Under the pieces are notes generated by a model. That model did no database searches. It was not told where the DNA came from and worked only from the letters and a program-made list of their open reading frames with translations. Shown here one piece after another: positions 16,565 to 24,500 of a stretch of 64,000 nucleotides of DNA (position 1 is the first letter of the stretch; each line of letters begins with the position of its first letter). Both the position numbers and the translations under genes were made by a program. Source of the DNA: Amycolatopsis sp. CA-126428 (lineage in GTDB: Bacteria; Actinomycetota; Actinomycetes; Mycobacteriales; Pseudonocardiaceae); contig NZ_PPHF01000118.1 in assembly GCF_002904335.1 (NCBI RefSeq), forward strand, positions 1 to 64,000, given 5' to 3'.

Positions 16565-18628
16565 ATGAACGAGAACCCGCGCCGCCTCCGCTGGCTGATC
16601 CCGGCCCTGCTGGTGATCGCCTGGCTCGGCCTGGGCGGGTTCGGCGGGCCGTTCGCCGGCAAGCTCAGCGAAGTCGCGAAGAACGACAACGCCGCCTTCC
16701 TGCCGCGCTCGGCCGAGGCCACGGAGGTCGCCGACGAGCAGAAGGCGTTCACCCCGCGCCAGGTGCTGCCCGCGACCGTCGTCGCCGAGCGCACGAGCGG
16801 CCTGACCGCCGCGGACCGGCAGTTCCTCGACGTCAAGGCGCAGGAGCTGGGGCGCGTACCCGGCGTGGCCGGTCCGCTCGGCAAACCGGAGCAGGCGCCG
16901 CGGGACGACCAGGCCGCGCAGCTCGCCGTGCCGATCTTCGCCGACGGCAACCCCGCCGACGTCGTCAAGGAAGTCCGGGCGCGCCTCGGCGGCGCTCCGG
17001 ACGGCCTGACCGTGCTCGTCACCGGGCCGGCCGGGCAGATCGCCGACCTGGTCAAGGCCTTCGGCGGCATCGACGGCATCCTGCTGCTCGTCGCCGGCGG
17101 CGTGGTCGCCCTGATCCTCGTCGCGGTCTACCGCAGTCCGCTGCTGCCGTTCCTGGTGCTGCTGTCGGCCGTGTTCGCGCTCGGCCTCGCCAGCCTCGTC
17201 GTCTACCTGCTGGCGGAGCACGACGTCCTCGCGCTCAACGGCCAGAGCCAGGGCATCCTCTCGATCCTCGTCTTCGGGGCGGCGACCGACTACGCGCTCC
17301 TGCTGGTGGCGCGGTTCCGCGAGCAGCTGCGCGACACGCCGAGCCGGTTCGACGCCGTGAAGCTCGCCTGGCGCGCCACGCTCGAACCGATCACGGCTTC
17401 GGCGGGCACCGTCGTGCTCGGCGTGCTGTGCCTGCTGTTCAGCAACCTCAACTCCAACAAGGGCCTCGGCCCGGTCGCGGCGATCGGCATCGGCGCCGCA
17501 CTGCTGGCGTCCACCACGTTCCTGCCGGCCGCGCTGGCCCTGTGCGGCCGCGGCGCGTTCTGGCCGTTCAAGCCGGCGCTGGGCTCGCCGCACCCGGAAA
17601 CGGCCGGGATCTGGGGCCGGGTGGCACGCCTGGTCGGCCGCCGGCCGCGCACGGTCTGGGTCGTGACGGCCCTGGTGCTGGGGATCGGCGTCGCGTTCGT
17701 GCCGCAGCTCAAGGCGTCCGGCACCGCGCAGTCGGACGTCTTCCTGACCGAGGTGGAATCGGGGACGGGCCAGGAGATCCTCGGCCGCCACTTCCCGGGC
17801 GGGCTCGGCGCACCCGCGATCACCATCGCCGACGCCGGCGCGCTGCCCGCGGTCCTGAAGGCGTCCACAATAGACGGAGTGGCACAGTCTTTTCCGTTGC
17901 CGGGCCCCGGAGGCCGCCCCAAGGAGGTCGGCGGCCGCGTCCAGATCCTTTCGGTGCTGAAGGACCCGGCGGACTCGGAAGCGGCGGTCGCCACCGTCGG
18001 CCGCCTGCGCGACGCGGTGCACGCGGTCCCGGAGGCGAACGCCGAGGTGGGCGGCCCGACGGCAATCCAGCTGGACACGCAGCAGACGTCGAAGCGCGAC
18101 CGCGCGCTGATCATCCCGATCGTGCTGCTGGTGATCTTCCTGGTCCTGGCCCTGCTGTTGCGGTCGTTGCTGGCGCCCCTGCTGCTCATCGCCACGGTCG
18201 TGCTGTCGTTCGCGGCGACGATGGGCGTGTCGGCGCTGGTGTTCAACCACATCTTCGGCTTCCCGGGCGCGGACCCGGTGGTGCCGCTGTTCGGGTTCGT
18301 GTTCCTGGTGGCGCTGGGGATCGACTACAACATCTTCCTGATGACCCGGGTGCGGGAGGAGGCCCTGACCCGGGGAACGCGGGCCGGGACGTTGCGCGGG
18401 CTGTCGCTGACGGGCGGCGTGATCACGTCGGCCGGCGTGGTGCTGGCGGCGACGTTTTCGGCGCTCGCGGTGATCCCGATCCTGTTCCTGGCCCAGATCG
18501 CGTTCATCGTCGCGTTCGGCGTGCTCCTGGACACCCTGCTGGTGCGGTCGCTGCTGGTGCCGGCGCTGACCGTCGACGTCGGGCGGCGCATCTGGTGGCC
18601 GTCGAAGCTGGCGCGCGAAGAAGCGTAG
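16565..18628 (+). CDS. MMPL-family (RND-type) transporter
   Basis: A 687-residue inner-membrane exporter driven by proton flow. It has the MMPL layout: one N-terminal span, an outer domain (residues ~30-180), five spans, a cytoplasmic break, then the same again. The proton-relay Asp-Tyr pairs are present in both halves (FGAATDYALLLVARF and VALGIDYNIFLMTRV). ATG 16565 is chosen over the upstream frame by GAAAGGA in its leader and by the divergent palindrome. Control by the neighbouring MarR suggests drug or lipid efflux; the substrate is unknown. A stray TCCACAATAGAC in the gene (near 17864) resembles a decayed copy of the GTCCACAGTGGAC motif. Confidence 0.9.
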   Translation: MNENPRRLRWLIPALLVIAWLGLGGFGGPFAGKLSEVAKNDNAAFLPRSAEATEVADEQKAFTPRQVLPATVVAERTSGLTAADRQFLDVKAQELGRVPGVAGPLGKPEQAPRDDQAAQLAVPIFADGNPADVVKEVRARLGGAPDGLTVLVTGPAGQIADLVKAFGGIDGILLLVAGGVVALILVAVYRSPLLPFLVLLSAVFALGLASLVVYLLAEHDVLALNGQSQGILSILVFGAATDYALLLVARFREQLRDTPSRFDAVKLAWRATLEPITASAGTVVLGVLCLLFSNLNSNKGLGPVAAIGIGAALLASTTFLPAALALCGRGAFWPFKPALGSPHPETAGIWGRVARLVGRRPRTVWVVTALVLGIGVAFVPQLKASGTAQSDVFLTEVESGTGQEILGRHFPGGLGAPAITIADAGALPAVLKASTIDGVAQSFPLPGPGGRPKEVGGRVQILSVLKDPADSEAAVATVGRLRDAVHAVPEANAEVGGPTAIQLDTQQTSKRDRALIIPIVLLVIFLVLALLLRSLLAPLLLIATVVLSFAATMGVSALVFNHIFGFPGADPVVPLFGFVFLVALGIDYNIFLMTRVREEALTRGTRAGTLRGLSLTGGVITSAGVVLAATFSALAVIPILFLAQIAFIVAFGVLLDTLLVRSLLVPALTVDVGRRIWWPSKLAREEA

Positions 18629-18635
18629 GACGCGC

Positions 18636-18978
18636 CGGCGGCGTGCCGCCCTCCCGGCGCTGGTCGAGTCCGGCGGTCACCTGGTCCTGACCGGCTCGGC
18701 CGCGGGCCGCGGGGTGCGGCCGGGCAACCTGTGTTCGGCCACGAAGTGGGCGGTCACCGGGCCGGCCCACTCCATCCGCGCCGAATGCGTGGGCACCGGC
18801 GTCCGGGGCACCCTGGTGCAGCCCGGCCTGGTGGACACCGGCGGCATTCCGCCCGAACGCTCCCAGGACCCCGAGCTCGACCCCGCCGACGTGGCTCGCG
18901 CGGTCCTCTACGCGGTCGGCCACGGTGGACGTCAACGAAATCCTCGTCCGCCCGGTCGGCCAGGGCCCTTACCGCTGA
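18636..18978 (+). pseudogene. 3' fragment of a short-chain dehydrogenase
   Basis: Begins abruptly 8 bp after the MMPL stop with LPALVESGGHLVLTGSAAG, an SDR middle strand, so the Rossmann half is missing. The YxxxK motif reads CSATKWA: the catalytic Tyr is now Cys. PGLVDTGG follows. Near 18920 the frame shifts: the C-terminus ATVDVNEILVRPVGQ is in another frame and ends at 18978. Truncation, a lost catalytic residue and a frameshift together show a dead gene. Confidence 0.75.
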
Positions 18979-18992
18979 GGCGCCGGACCGGC

Positions 18993-19346
18993 TCAGGAGT
19001 CGCGGCGGGCCCGGGAGTCCAGGGCGTCGCCGGTGAGGTACGCGGCCGTGCCGGTGCGGGTGAGCAGCCGCTCCAGGGCGGCCTGCCGGTTGTCCAGGTG
19101 CAGCCGGGCCCCCGCGTCGGCGACGACGACGAGAACCTTGATCAGCTCCGACAGCCCGGACGAGTCGCAGAAGCGGAGTGCGCCGCAGTCCAGGCGCACT
19201 TCGCGGACGCCGGGGTGGCCGGGCAGCCGCTCGGTGACCAGCCGCAGGAGCGTGCCGGTCGTCGCGAACTCGAGGTCGCCCGTGATCGTCACGTGGGCCG
19301 TGCCCTCCTTCGGGGTGGTCCACGTGCAGGTCAGGCCGGTGGTCAT
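18993..19346 (-). CDS. STAS-domain anti-sigma factor antagonist (last gene of the partner-switching operon)
   Basis: A 117-residue RsbV-like protein. The phospho-loop LDCGALRFCDSSGLSELIKV contains the expected Ser-Ser-Gly. It should bind the operon's HATPase kinase when dephosphorylated and free a sigma factor. Its ATG overlaps the B12-binding protein's stop as ATGA. The operon order is HATPase, SpoIIE phosphatase, B12 protein, STAS, all overlapping. Confidence 0.9.
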   Translation of the reverse strand: MTTGLTCTWTTPKEGTAHVTITGDLEFATTGTLLRLVTERLPGHPGVREVRLDCGALRFCDSSGLSELIKVLVVVADAGARLHLDNRQAALERLLTRTGTAAYLTGDALDSRARRDS

Positions 19347-20413
19347 GCCGGTCGCTCCGATCCGGCGGCCGGCTCCGCCAGGTGCGTTCGTGCGATGCGG
19401 AGCAAGCCGGTGGCCCGCGGGAAGTCGCGCAACTCCGCTTCGAGCAGTTCGAGGGCCGGCCCGAGCGAGGCCGCCGGGACACCGCGCGCGGTGAGGATCC
19501 CGGCCGTCCAGCTCAGGAACCCGGTGAACAGCTCGCCGTCGCCGACGTAGAGGGCGGTGGCCAGGTACTCGACGATGTGCGCGAGGTCCTCGGCCGCGTA
19601 CTGGCGCTGCAGGTCGGTGTAGGCCCGGACGGCCGGGATCCGCTCCACCAGGCCGGCCAGCACGGTCTTCACGAGCCGGCCCGAGCCGCGGGTGACCAGC
19701 GTGTACTCCTGGTCGGCCAGGTGCGGCAGGACGTCGAGCGGCTGGGGGGCGATCTGCGGCCGGGGGAGCGGCTCGGCCAGCCGGTCGGCGGCCGCCCGCG
19801 CGTCCGGCGCCCACGCTTCGGCACCCAGCAGCCGGGCGTACCGGCCGTCGGGCCCGAACGCGGCGCCGCCCGCGATGACCGGGGTCGCGGTCGCCTGGCA
19901 CGCCGTGATCGTCGCGTGCGCGGCCGGCAGCCGGGTCGCGAGCGAACCGGACAGCGCCACCGCGTCCGGGCCGGTCCGGTGCAGGTGGGCGACCAGGTGC
20001 GGGGCCGGCACCTGCGCGCCGAGGTAGTCGACGCCGAACCCGCGCAGCCGCAGCACTTCGGCCAGCAGCCGGGCCGGCATCGCGTGCCACTCCCCGTCGA
20101 CGCAGGCGACGGTGATCCGGCCGAGGTGCGGCTCCGGACGGCTCACCAGGTAGCCGAAGGTGGCGATGACGCGCTCGTTGATCGCGGTCGCCGCGTGCTC
20201 CTGGGCGACGGTGAGGCGGTTCGCCGCCCACTCCCGGCCGACCCGCCGCTGCACCGCGGCGATCACGTCGAGCAGCACGCTCTCCGGGTCGGTCCCGTCG
20301 CCGAGCGCCCGGACCACGGTGTCGCCCGCCGCGTGTTCGTCGCCGGTCGTGACGGCGTCCCAGAGCCGTTCGGCGTGCTCGGCCACCCCGGTGCCGCGGG
20401 TCGCGGTGCTCAT
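19343..20413 (-). CDS. B12-binding putative light sensor (CarH-like sensory part)
   Basis: A 356-residue cytosolic protein with a helical B12-binding-2 domain (~1-92), a Rossmann cobalamin-binding domain (~97-225) and a C-terminal helical domain (~230-345). The helical domain has Trp62, then nine residues, then Glu72-His73: the W-x9-E-H signature of adenosylcobalamin photoreceptors of the CarH/LitR type. The lower-ligand motif E-x-H is present as Glu108-Trp-His110, although the usual following Gly is Pro; SGSL and AGG loops also fit. Unlike CarH there is no MerR DNA-binding domain. It overlaps a SpoIIE phosphatase gene and a STAS gene by 4 bp each, so it likely feeds a light or B12 signal into partner switching. 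The C-terminal domain's role is unknown. Confidence 0.88.
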   Translation of the reverse strand: MSTATRGTGVAEHAERLWDAVTTGDEHAAGDTVVRALGDGTDPESVLLDVIAAVQRRVGREWAANRLTVAQEHAATAINERVIATFGYLVSRPEPHLGRITVACVDGEWHAMPARLLAEVLRLRGFGVDYLGAQVPAPHLVAHLHRTGPDAVALSGSLATRLPAAHATITACQATATPVIAGGAAFGPDGRYARLLGAEAWAPDARAAADRLAEPLPRPQIAPQPLDVLPHLADQEYTLVTRGSGRLVKTVLAGLVERIPAVRAYTDLQRQYAAEDLAHIVEYLATALYVGDGELFTGFLSWTAGILTARGVPAASLGPALELLEAELRDFPRATGLLRIARTHLAEPAAGSERPA

Positions 20414-22044
20414 GCGGTGTACCTCCCGCGCCCGTGGCCGCCCACCGCGGCGAGGTGCTGGCCGCGCGGCGCGGTGATCGCCAGCACGGCCATGTCGTCG
20501 TGGGTGCCGCGCCCGACCCACTGCGAGGCGAGCATCTGCACGCGCTCGACGACGGCGTCGGCCGGCATGCTCACGCACTCGGCCATGGCCTGCTTGAGCC
20601 GGTCTTCGCCGAACATGGCGTCCCCGAGCGGGCCGCCCTTCGCCTCGATGATCCCGTCGGTGTAGAGCAGGCAGGTCTCCCCGGGCGCCAGCGTGACGTC
20701 CGCGCTCACCGACTCGATCTCGGGCAGCACCCCGATCAGGCTGCCCCGGGTGTCGGCCTCCTCGACCCGGCCGTCGGCCCGCACGATCAGCGGCGGCGGG
20801 TGGCCCGCGCAGGTCACCCGCAGCCGGACGGTGGCGCCTTCGCGCCGCGCGGAGGCCAGCACGAGGGTGACGTACCGGGCGTCGGCGTTGCCGCCGAGGG
20901 TGCGGTTCAGCAGGCGGAGCAGCCGGTGGTGATCGCCGGCCATCGGCAGCAGCGCCCGCAGCGTGGTACGGATCTTGCCGGTCAGCACCGCCGCGTCGAG
21001 GCCCTTGCCGCAGACGTCGCCGAGCACGGCGAGGGACTCCTCGCCCTCGACGGTGATCGCCGAGTGGACGTCGTAGAAGTCCCCGCCGATCCGCTCGCCG
21101 TCGCGGGCGGGGCGGTAGCGGCCGGCGAACTCCACGCCGCCGAGCTGCTCGAGGGCCGGCGGGAGCAGTTCGCGCATCAGCGTGTCGGTGATCGACGCCT
21201 GCAGTGCGAACATCCGCGCCGCCGACATGGCCGCCCCGGCCCGCGCCGCGAACAGCCGGGCGAAGAGTTCTTCCTGTTCGGTGAACGACGCCCGGTCGCC
21301 GCGGCGCAGCAGGACCAGGGCGCCGGCGGGGACGCCGTGGCCGGGCAGCGGCGTCACGACGATCGAGCCGACCGGCCCGAAGCCGTCCGGCAGCACCCAG
21401 GACGGCGCCGAGGCCGGGTCGAGCCAGCGCGACGGCACCGGCGGGAAACCCTGCAGTGCTTCGCCGAGGCCGGGCAGCTCGTCCGGGTCGATGACCAGCC
21501 GGGCCCGGGCCGGCTCGCCGCCGCGCACGCAGGAGACGGCCGGGAAGCTGACGCCCGCCGCGGGCGCCAGGACGAGCGCGGCGTCGGCGAGGTGCTGCGC
21601 GGCCAGCCGGGCGGCGACCTCCATGCAGCGGTCCAGGTTGAGCGAGCCCAGCAGCGCGGCGGAGGCGTCGCTGAGGAACGTGGTGCGCTCCCGCTCGCGG
21701 GCCAGCGCCTCACGCGCCGAGCGGGCGTCGGTCTCGTCGACGAGCCACCAGGTCACCGCCTCGCCGTGCGGGACCGGGTGCGCGGCGAAGGCACGCTCAC
21801 CGACCTCGCCGCGGACGACCTCGGCCGAGCCGCGGTCGTGGGCGTCGGCCAGCCAGTCCGCGACCGCGCCCGAGGCGGGGCAGCCGGCACCGGCGGCGGG
21901 GAACAGCAGGCAGGCGGCCTCGTTGAGCGCGCGGATCGTGCCGGAACGGTCGATCACCACGGCCGCGGCCGGCGCGGCCGCCCAGCCCCCGGCGGCGTCG
22001 ACCGCGACGGCGGGCGCGGTGCGCGCCGGATCAGCCACAGGCAC
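20410..22044 (-). CDS. PAS-GAF-SpoIIE (PP2C) serine phosphatase
   Basis: A 544-residue RsbU-like phosphatase that dephosphorylates STAS proteins. It has an N-terminal PAS-like module (~25-120, VVIDRSGTIRALNEAA), a GAF-like module (~125-285) and a C-terminal PP2C domain (~305-525). The PP2C metal ligands are seen in RIGGDFYDV, LGDVCGKGLDAA and GRGTHDDMAVLAI. GTG start, overlapping the HATPase gene by 14 bp and the B12 gene by 4 bp. Input could come from its own PAS/GAF modules or from the neighbouring B12 protein. Confidence 0.92.
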   Translation of the reverse strand: MPVADPARTAPAVAVDAAGGWAAAPAAAVVIDRSGTIRALNEAACLLFPAAGAGCPASGAVADWLADAHDRGSAEVVRGEVGERAFAAHPVPHGEAVTWWLVDETDARSAREALARERERTTFLSDASAALLGSLNLDRCMEVAARLAAQHLADAALVLAPAAGVSFPAVSCVRGGEPARARLVIDPDELPGLGEALQGFPPVPSRWLDPASAPSWVLPDGFGPVGSIVVTPLPGHGVPAGALVLLRRGDRASFTEQEELFARLFAARAGAAMSAARMFALQASITDTLMRELLPPALEQLGGVEFAGRYRPARDGERIGGDFYDVHSAITVEGEESLAVLGDVCGKGLDAAVLTGKIRTTLRALLPMAGDHHRLLRLLNRTLGGNADARYVTLVLASARREGATVRLRVTCAGHPPPLIVRADGRVEEADTRGSLIGVLPEIESVSADVTLAPGETCLLYTDGIIEAKGGPLGDAMFGEDRLKQAMAECVSMPADAVVERVQMLASQWVGRGTHDDMAVLAITAPRGQHLAAVGGHGRGRYTA

Positions 22045-22429
22045 CCGCCGGATCCGGGTCGGTGGGCAGTTCCGCCCACAGGGTCTTGCCGCTGGGCCGG
22101 CGCAGCTGGCCCCAAGCCGCGGCGCAGCGTTCGACCAGCAGGAGCCCCCGCCCGCCGTGGTCGGACGGCGCCCGGCGGCGAGCGGGCTCGCCCCCGCTGT
22201 CGTCGACCTCGATCCGGAGCTTGGCGGCGCCGGGCAGCAGGCGGACGTGGTAGGGCGCGCGGCCGTGGCGCAGCGCGTTCGACGTCAGTTCGTCCACCAC
22301 CATGACCGCCGTGCCGACGACGTGGGCCGGGAAGCCGCGCAGGACCGTGCGGACCCAGTGGCGGACCCGCGCCAGTTCGGACAGCTCGGGGGAGATGCCG
22401 AGTTCGTGCCGGGTAAATCGGAGTTTCAC
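22031..22429 (-). CDS. HATPase anti-sigma factor kinase (RsbW-like)
   Basis: A serine kinase of the GHKL fold that phosphorylates STAS antagonists and may hold a sigma factor. N box VVDELTSNALRHG and G box DHGGRGLLLVERCA are clear; this variant lacks a sigma-binding extension I could recognise. I start at GTG 22429 because AAGGAGG (22435-22441) lies 5 bases upstream. The frame is also open from an ATG at 22525, adding a low-complexity 32-residue leader with a weaker site. First gene of the operon. The ~220 bp upstream hold no gene I can support. Confidence 0.87.
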   Translation of the reverse strand: MKLRFTRHELGISPELSELARVRHWVRTVLRGFPAHVVGTAVMVVDELTSNALRHGRAPYHVRLLPGAAKLRIEVDDSGGEPARRRAPSDHGGRGLLLVERCAAAWGQLRRPSGKTLWAELPTDPDPAGACG

Positions 22430-22745
22430 GTCGGCCTCCTTCGCCGTGCCGGCCTCCGCGGGGAGGCTCTCCCCTTCTTCATGCCCGAAACCGGCCTCGC
22501 CGACACGCGTGTCCGAGGTCGTCATGTCGCACCTTGGGAGGTTTCGACCGCTTCGCCGGCGGGGACGCCCGCCGGTTCGCGCGGTTCGAGCGACCAGCCG
22601 TCAGCCGGAGGACGCCGCCGGGGCCGCGCTGCGTCGCTGGTCATGAACAACTCCAGGATGGGGAAACCGGGATCCGGGCTGGCGGTTCAACCCCGTCCGG
22701 AGGCAATCTACCAGCGCTGCCGGCCCCGGGCAGCACGGTGTCCCC

Positions 22746-23909
22746 TCACCGTCCTTTAAGGACTTCCTGCGGTGGTGCGGGCGCCGGGACCGGCTCCGCG
22801 GCGGCCGGCGGCACGACGGCGACGTTCACGGTGCGGGTCAGCCGCTCGTAGGGCGCCCGGTGCTCGCTGTCCAGCAGCACCGCCAGCGGCGTCCAGACCC
22901 CGACGACGAACACCGACGCGGCCAGCGCGACCGGCAGGAGCAGCCGCTCCGGGTGGTGGCCCAGGTCCCAGTGGTCCAGCTCCAGCAGCAGCCAGGTGAG
23001 CCACAGCGGCGAGAGCAGGACGCCGTTGCGGACCAGCAGCGCGATCGGTCCGGCCCGGCGGCCGCCGCGGCGCGTCACCCGCAGGAGCATCGCCCGCTTC
23101 CCGGGCGTCGACCCGGTCACGGCGGGGAGCACCACGAACCACACGAGGGCGAGGATGACGATCGGCGTGTCACGGTGGCGCAGGTCCTCGCCGAACAGCG
23201 TCAGCAGGCCGAAGAGGAACCCGAGCAGCGCGGCGAACCCGAGCAGGTCGGTGGCCAGCGCGAACAGCCGCCGGGTGAAGGTGACCCGGGCGGCGTAGCG
23301 CCGGTCGTGCTCGGGTTCGGCCGAGGGCAGCAGGCGGCCGAGCGGGCCGGCCAGCAGCCAGCCGACGACCACACCCGCGGTGTTGAGGATCAGGTCGTCG
23401 ACGCTGAAGAGCCGGTACGGGCACGGGTAGAGGAACCACAGGCCGGTCAGCTGCGTCAGTTCGAAGAACAGCGACAGGCCGAAGCCGATCAGGGTGGCGG
23501 GCACCAGCCGCATGCGCTGGGCGTACCGGACGTAGAACCCCAGCGGCGCCAGCATCACGACGTTGAGCGCGGTGGTCCAGACCGCCGGGTTGTGCAGCAG
23601 CGCCCCGGGGCTCCAGTGGCCGCGGGCCCGCTGGGAGATCACCTCGACGAAGTAGAACGGCCGCAACTGCGGAGAACTCGCGTAGGTGTGCCCCGCGCAG
23701 TACGCCGGGTCGGCCGGCAGCGGCAGCACCGTCTGCGTCGCGATCGCCAGCAGGTAGTACAGGAACGTGTAGAAGACGAACGTCGGCCACCCGCCGGCGC
23801 GGCCGCGGCGGCGGTAGCTGACGAAGGCGGCCGGGAGCATGACGGCCAGCACGAGGAGCGGGAAGAGGAGCAGGGCAGTCCGGACGGGGACGAGATAGGT
23901 GGCGACCAC
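22746..23909 (-). CDS. VanZ-RDD fusion membrane protein
   Basis: A 387-residue integral membrane protein. The N-terminal ~200 residues are a VanZ-like domain (FELTQLTGLWFLYPCPYRLF, then SVDDLILNTAGVVVGW), and the C-terminal ~160 an RDD domain (RRLFALATDLLGFAALLGFL ... GSTPGKRAMLLRV). VanZ proteins are linked to low-level glycopeptide resistance and envelope traits; RDD proteins are often transporters or accessory membrane proteins. The fused form occurs in actinobacteria. No van genes are nearby. A hairpin at 23931-23957 separates it from the gene upstream, so it probably has its own promoter. Confidence 0.85.
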   Translation of the reverse strand: MVATYLVPVRTALLLFPLLVLAVMLPAAFVSYRRRGRAGGWPTFVFYTFLYYLLAIATQTVLPLPADPAYCAGHTYASSPQLRPFYFVEVISQRARGHWSPGALLHNPAVWTTALNVVMLAPLGFYVRYAQRMRLVPATLIGFGLSLFFELTQLTGLWFLYPCPYRLFSVDDLILNTAGVVVGWLLAGPLGRLLPSAEPEHDRRYAARVTFTRRLFALATDLLGFAALLGFLFGLLTLFGEDLRHRDTPIVILALVWFVVLPAVTGSTPGKRAMLLRVTRRGGRRAGPIALLVRNGVLLSPLWLTWLLLELDHWDLGHHPERLLLPVALAASVFVVGVWTPLAVLLDSEHRAPYERLTRTVNVAVVPPAAAEPVPAPAPPQEVLKGR

Positions 23910-23930
23910 GGAGCCGGTGGTACCCAGCCG

Positions 23931-23957
23931 CGGGGGAAGCGAAGCGTGCTTCCCCCG
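23931..23957. terminator. rho-independent-like hairpin
   Basis: CGGGGGAAGC (23931-23940), 7-nt loop, GCTTCCCCCG (23948-23957), perfect 10-bp stem. It lies 28 bp after the stop of the small antitoxin-like gene (minus strand) and 22 bp before the VanZ-RDD start. Confidence 0.65.
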
Positions 23958-23984
23958 GACGACTGGGCGCGCACCGGGCCGGGC

Positions 23985-24179
23985 TTACTGCGGAGGCGCC
24001 TCCTGCTGCCCGCCGCCCTGGTTGTGCAGGTAGTCCTTCACCTTGTCCGAGCCCTGGTCGATCTTGTCGGCGTGGTCGCCGAAGCGCTGCTTGGCCGCCT
24101 CGGCGGCCTTGTCGACGCCCTGGTCGGCCTGGTCGGGGTGCTTCCCGAGCGCGTCCTTCGCCTTGTCGAACAGATTCAT
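23985..24179 (-). CDS. small antitoxin-like protein (MT0933 family)
   Basis: A 64-residue hydrophilic helical protein, MNLFDKAKDALGKHPDQADQ then VDKAAEAAKQRFGDHADKID, the pattern of the MT0933/Rv0909 antitoxin family (PF14013). GGAGG lies 6 bases before the ATG. No toxin gene is adjacent: the next gene is VanZ-RDD beyond a terminator. In actinomycetes many family members are solitary and may be stress proteins rather than antitoxins. Confidence 0.8.
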   Translation of the reverse strand: MNLFDKAKDALGKHPDQADQGVDKAAEAAKQRFGDHADKIDQGSDKVKDYLHNQGGGQQEAPPQ

Positions 24180-24500
24180 CGTGGGCCTCCATCGGTAAGC
24201 CGATCTTCGGACTCCCCGAGGAGAACACCGGCGGCGCGGGCCCGCAACGCTCCTTCCCTCGTCCTGGGGATTCCGGGCGTTTCCGCGGGTGAAAGACGGT
24301 GTGCGGGGGTTTGCGGCCTCCGGGCGCGGGTAACGGCGATCCTTTTCGCGAGCGGCGCCGAAGGAGTACCTCCGGCCGCCGGCGGTGTGAGGAGACCGGG
24401 GCGCGTGAACCGCGCGCCGCCCCGGCTCGTATAACCGGTGACGATCGCCGCCCCGCCGCACGGGCCGGCGGTCACCGTGTACCACGACGTGAGGCTCGCC
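24180..24500. other. 321-bp divergent intergenic region
   Basis: Separates the antitoxin-like gene (leftward) from the sulfatase gene (rightward). A GC-rich stem, CGGGGCGCG with CGCGCGCCGCCCCG, spans about 24398-24425, and TATAAC at ~24430 could be a -10 element without a convincing -35. No gene seen. Confidence 0.35.

Noticed and set aside
22610..22700. tRNA suggested by GGTTCAACCCC near 22685
   Set aside because: No matching acceptor stem, anticodon arm or CCA.
23985..24179. Complete toxin-antitoxin pair
   Set aside because: No toxin gene adjacent; a terminator separates it from the VanZ-RDD gene.
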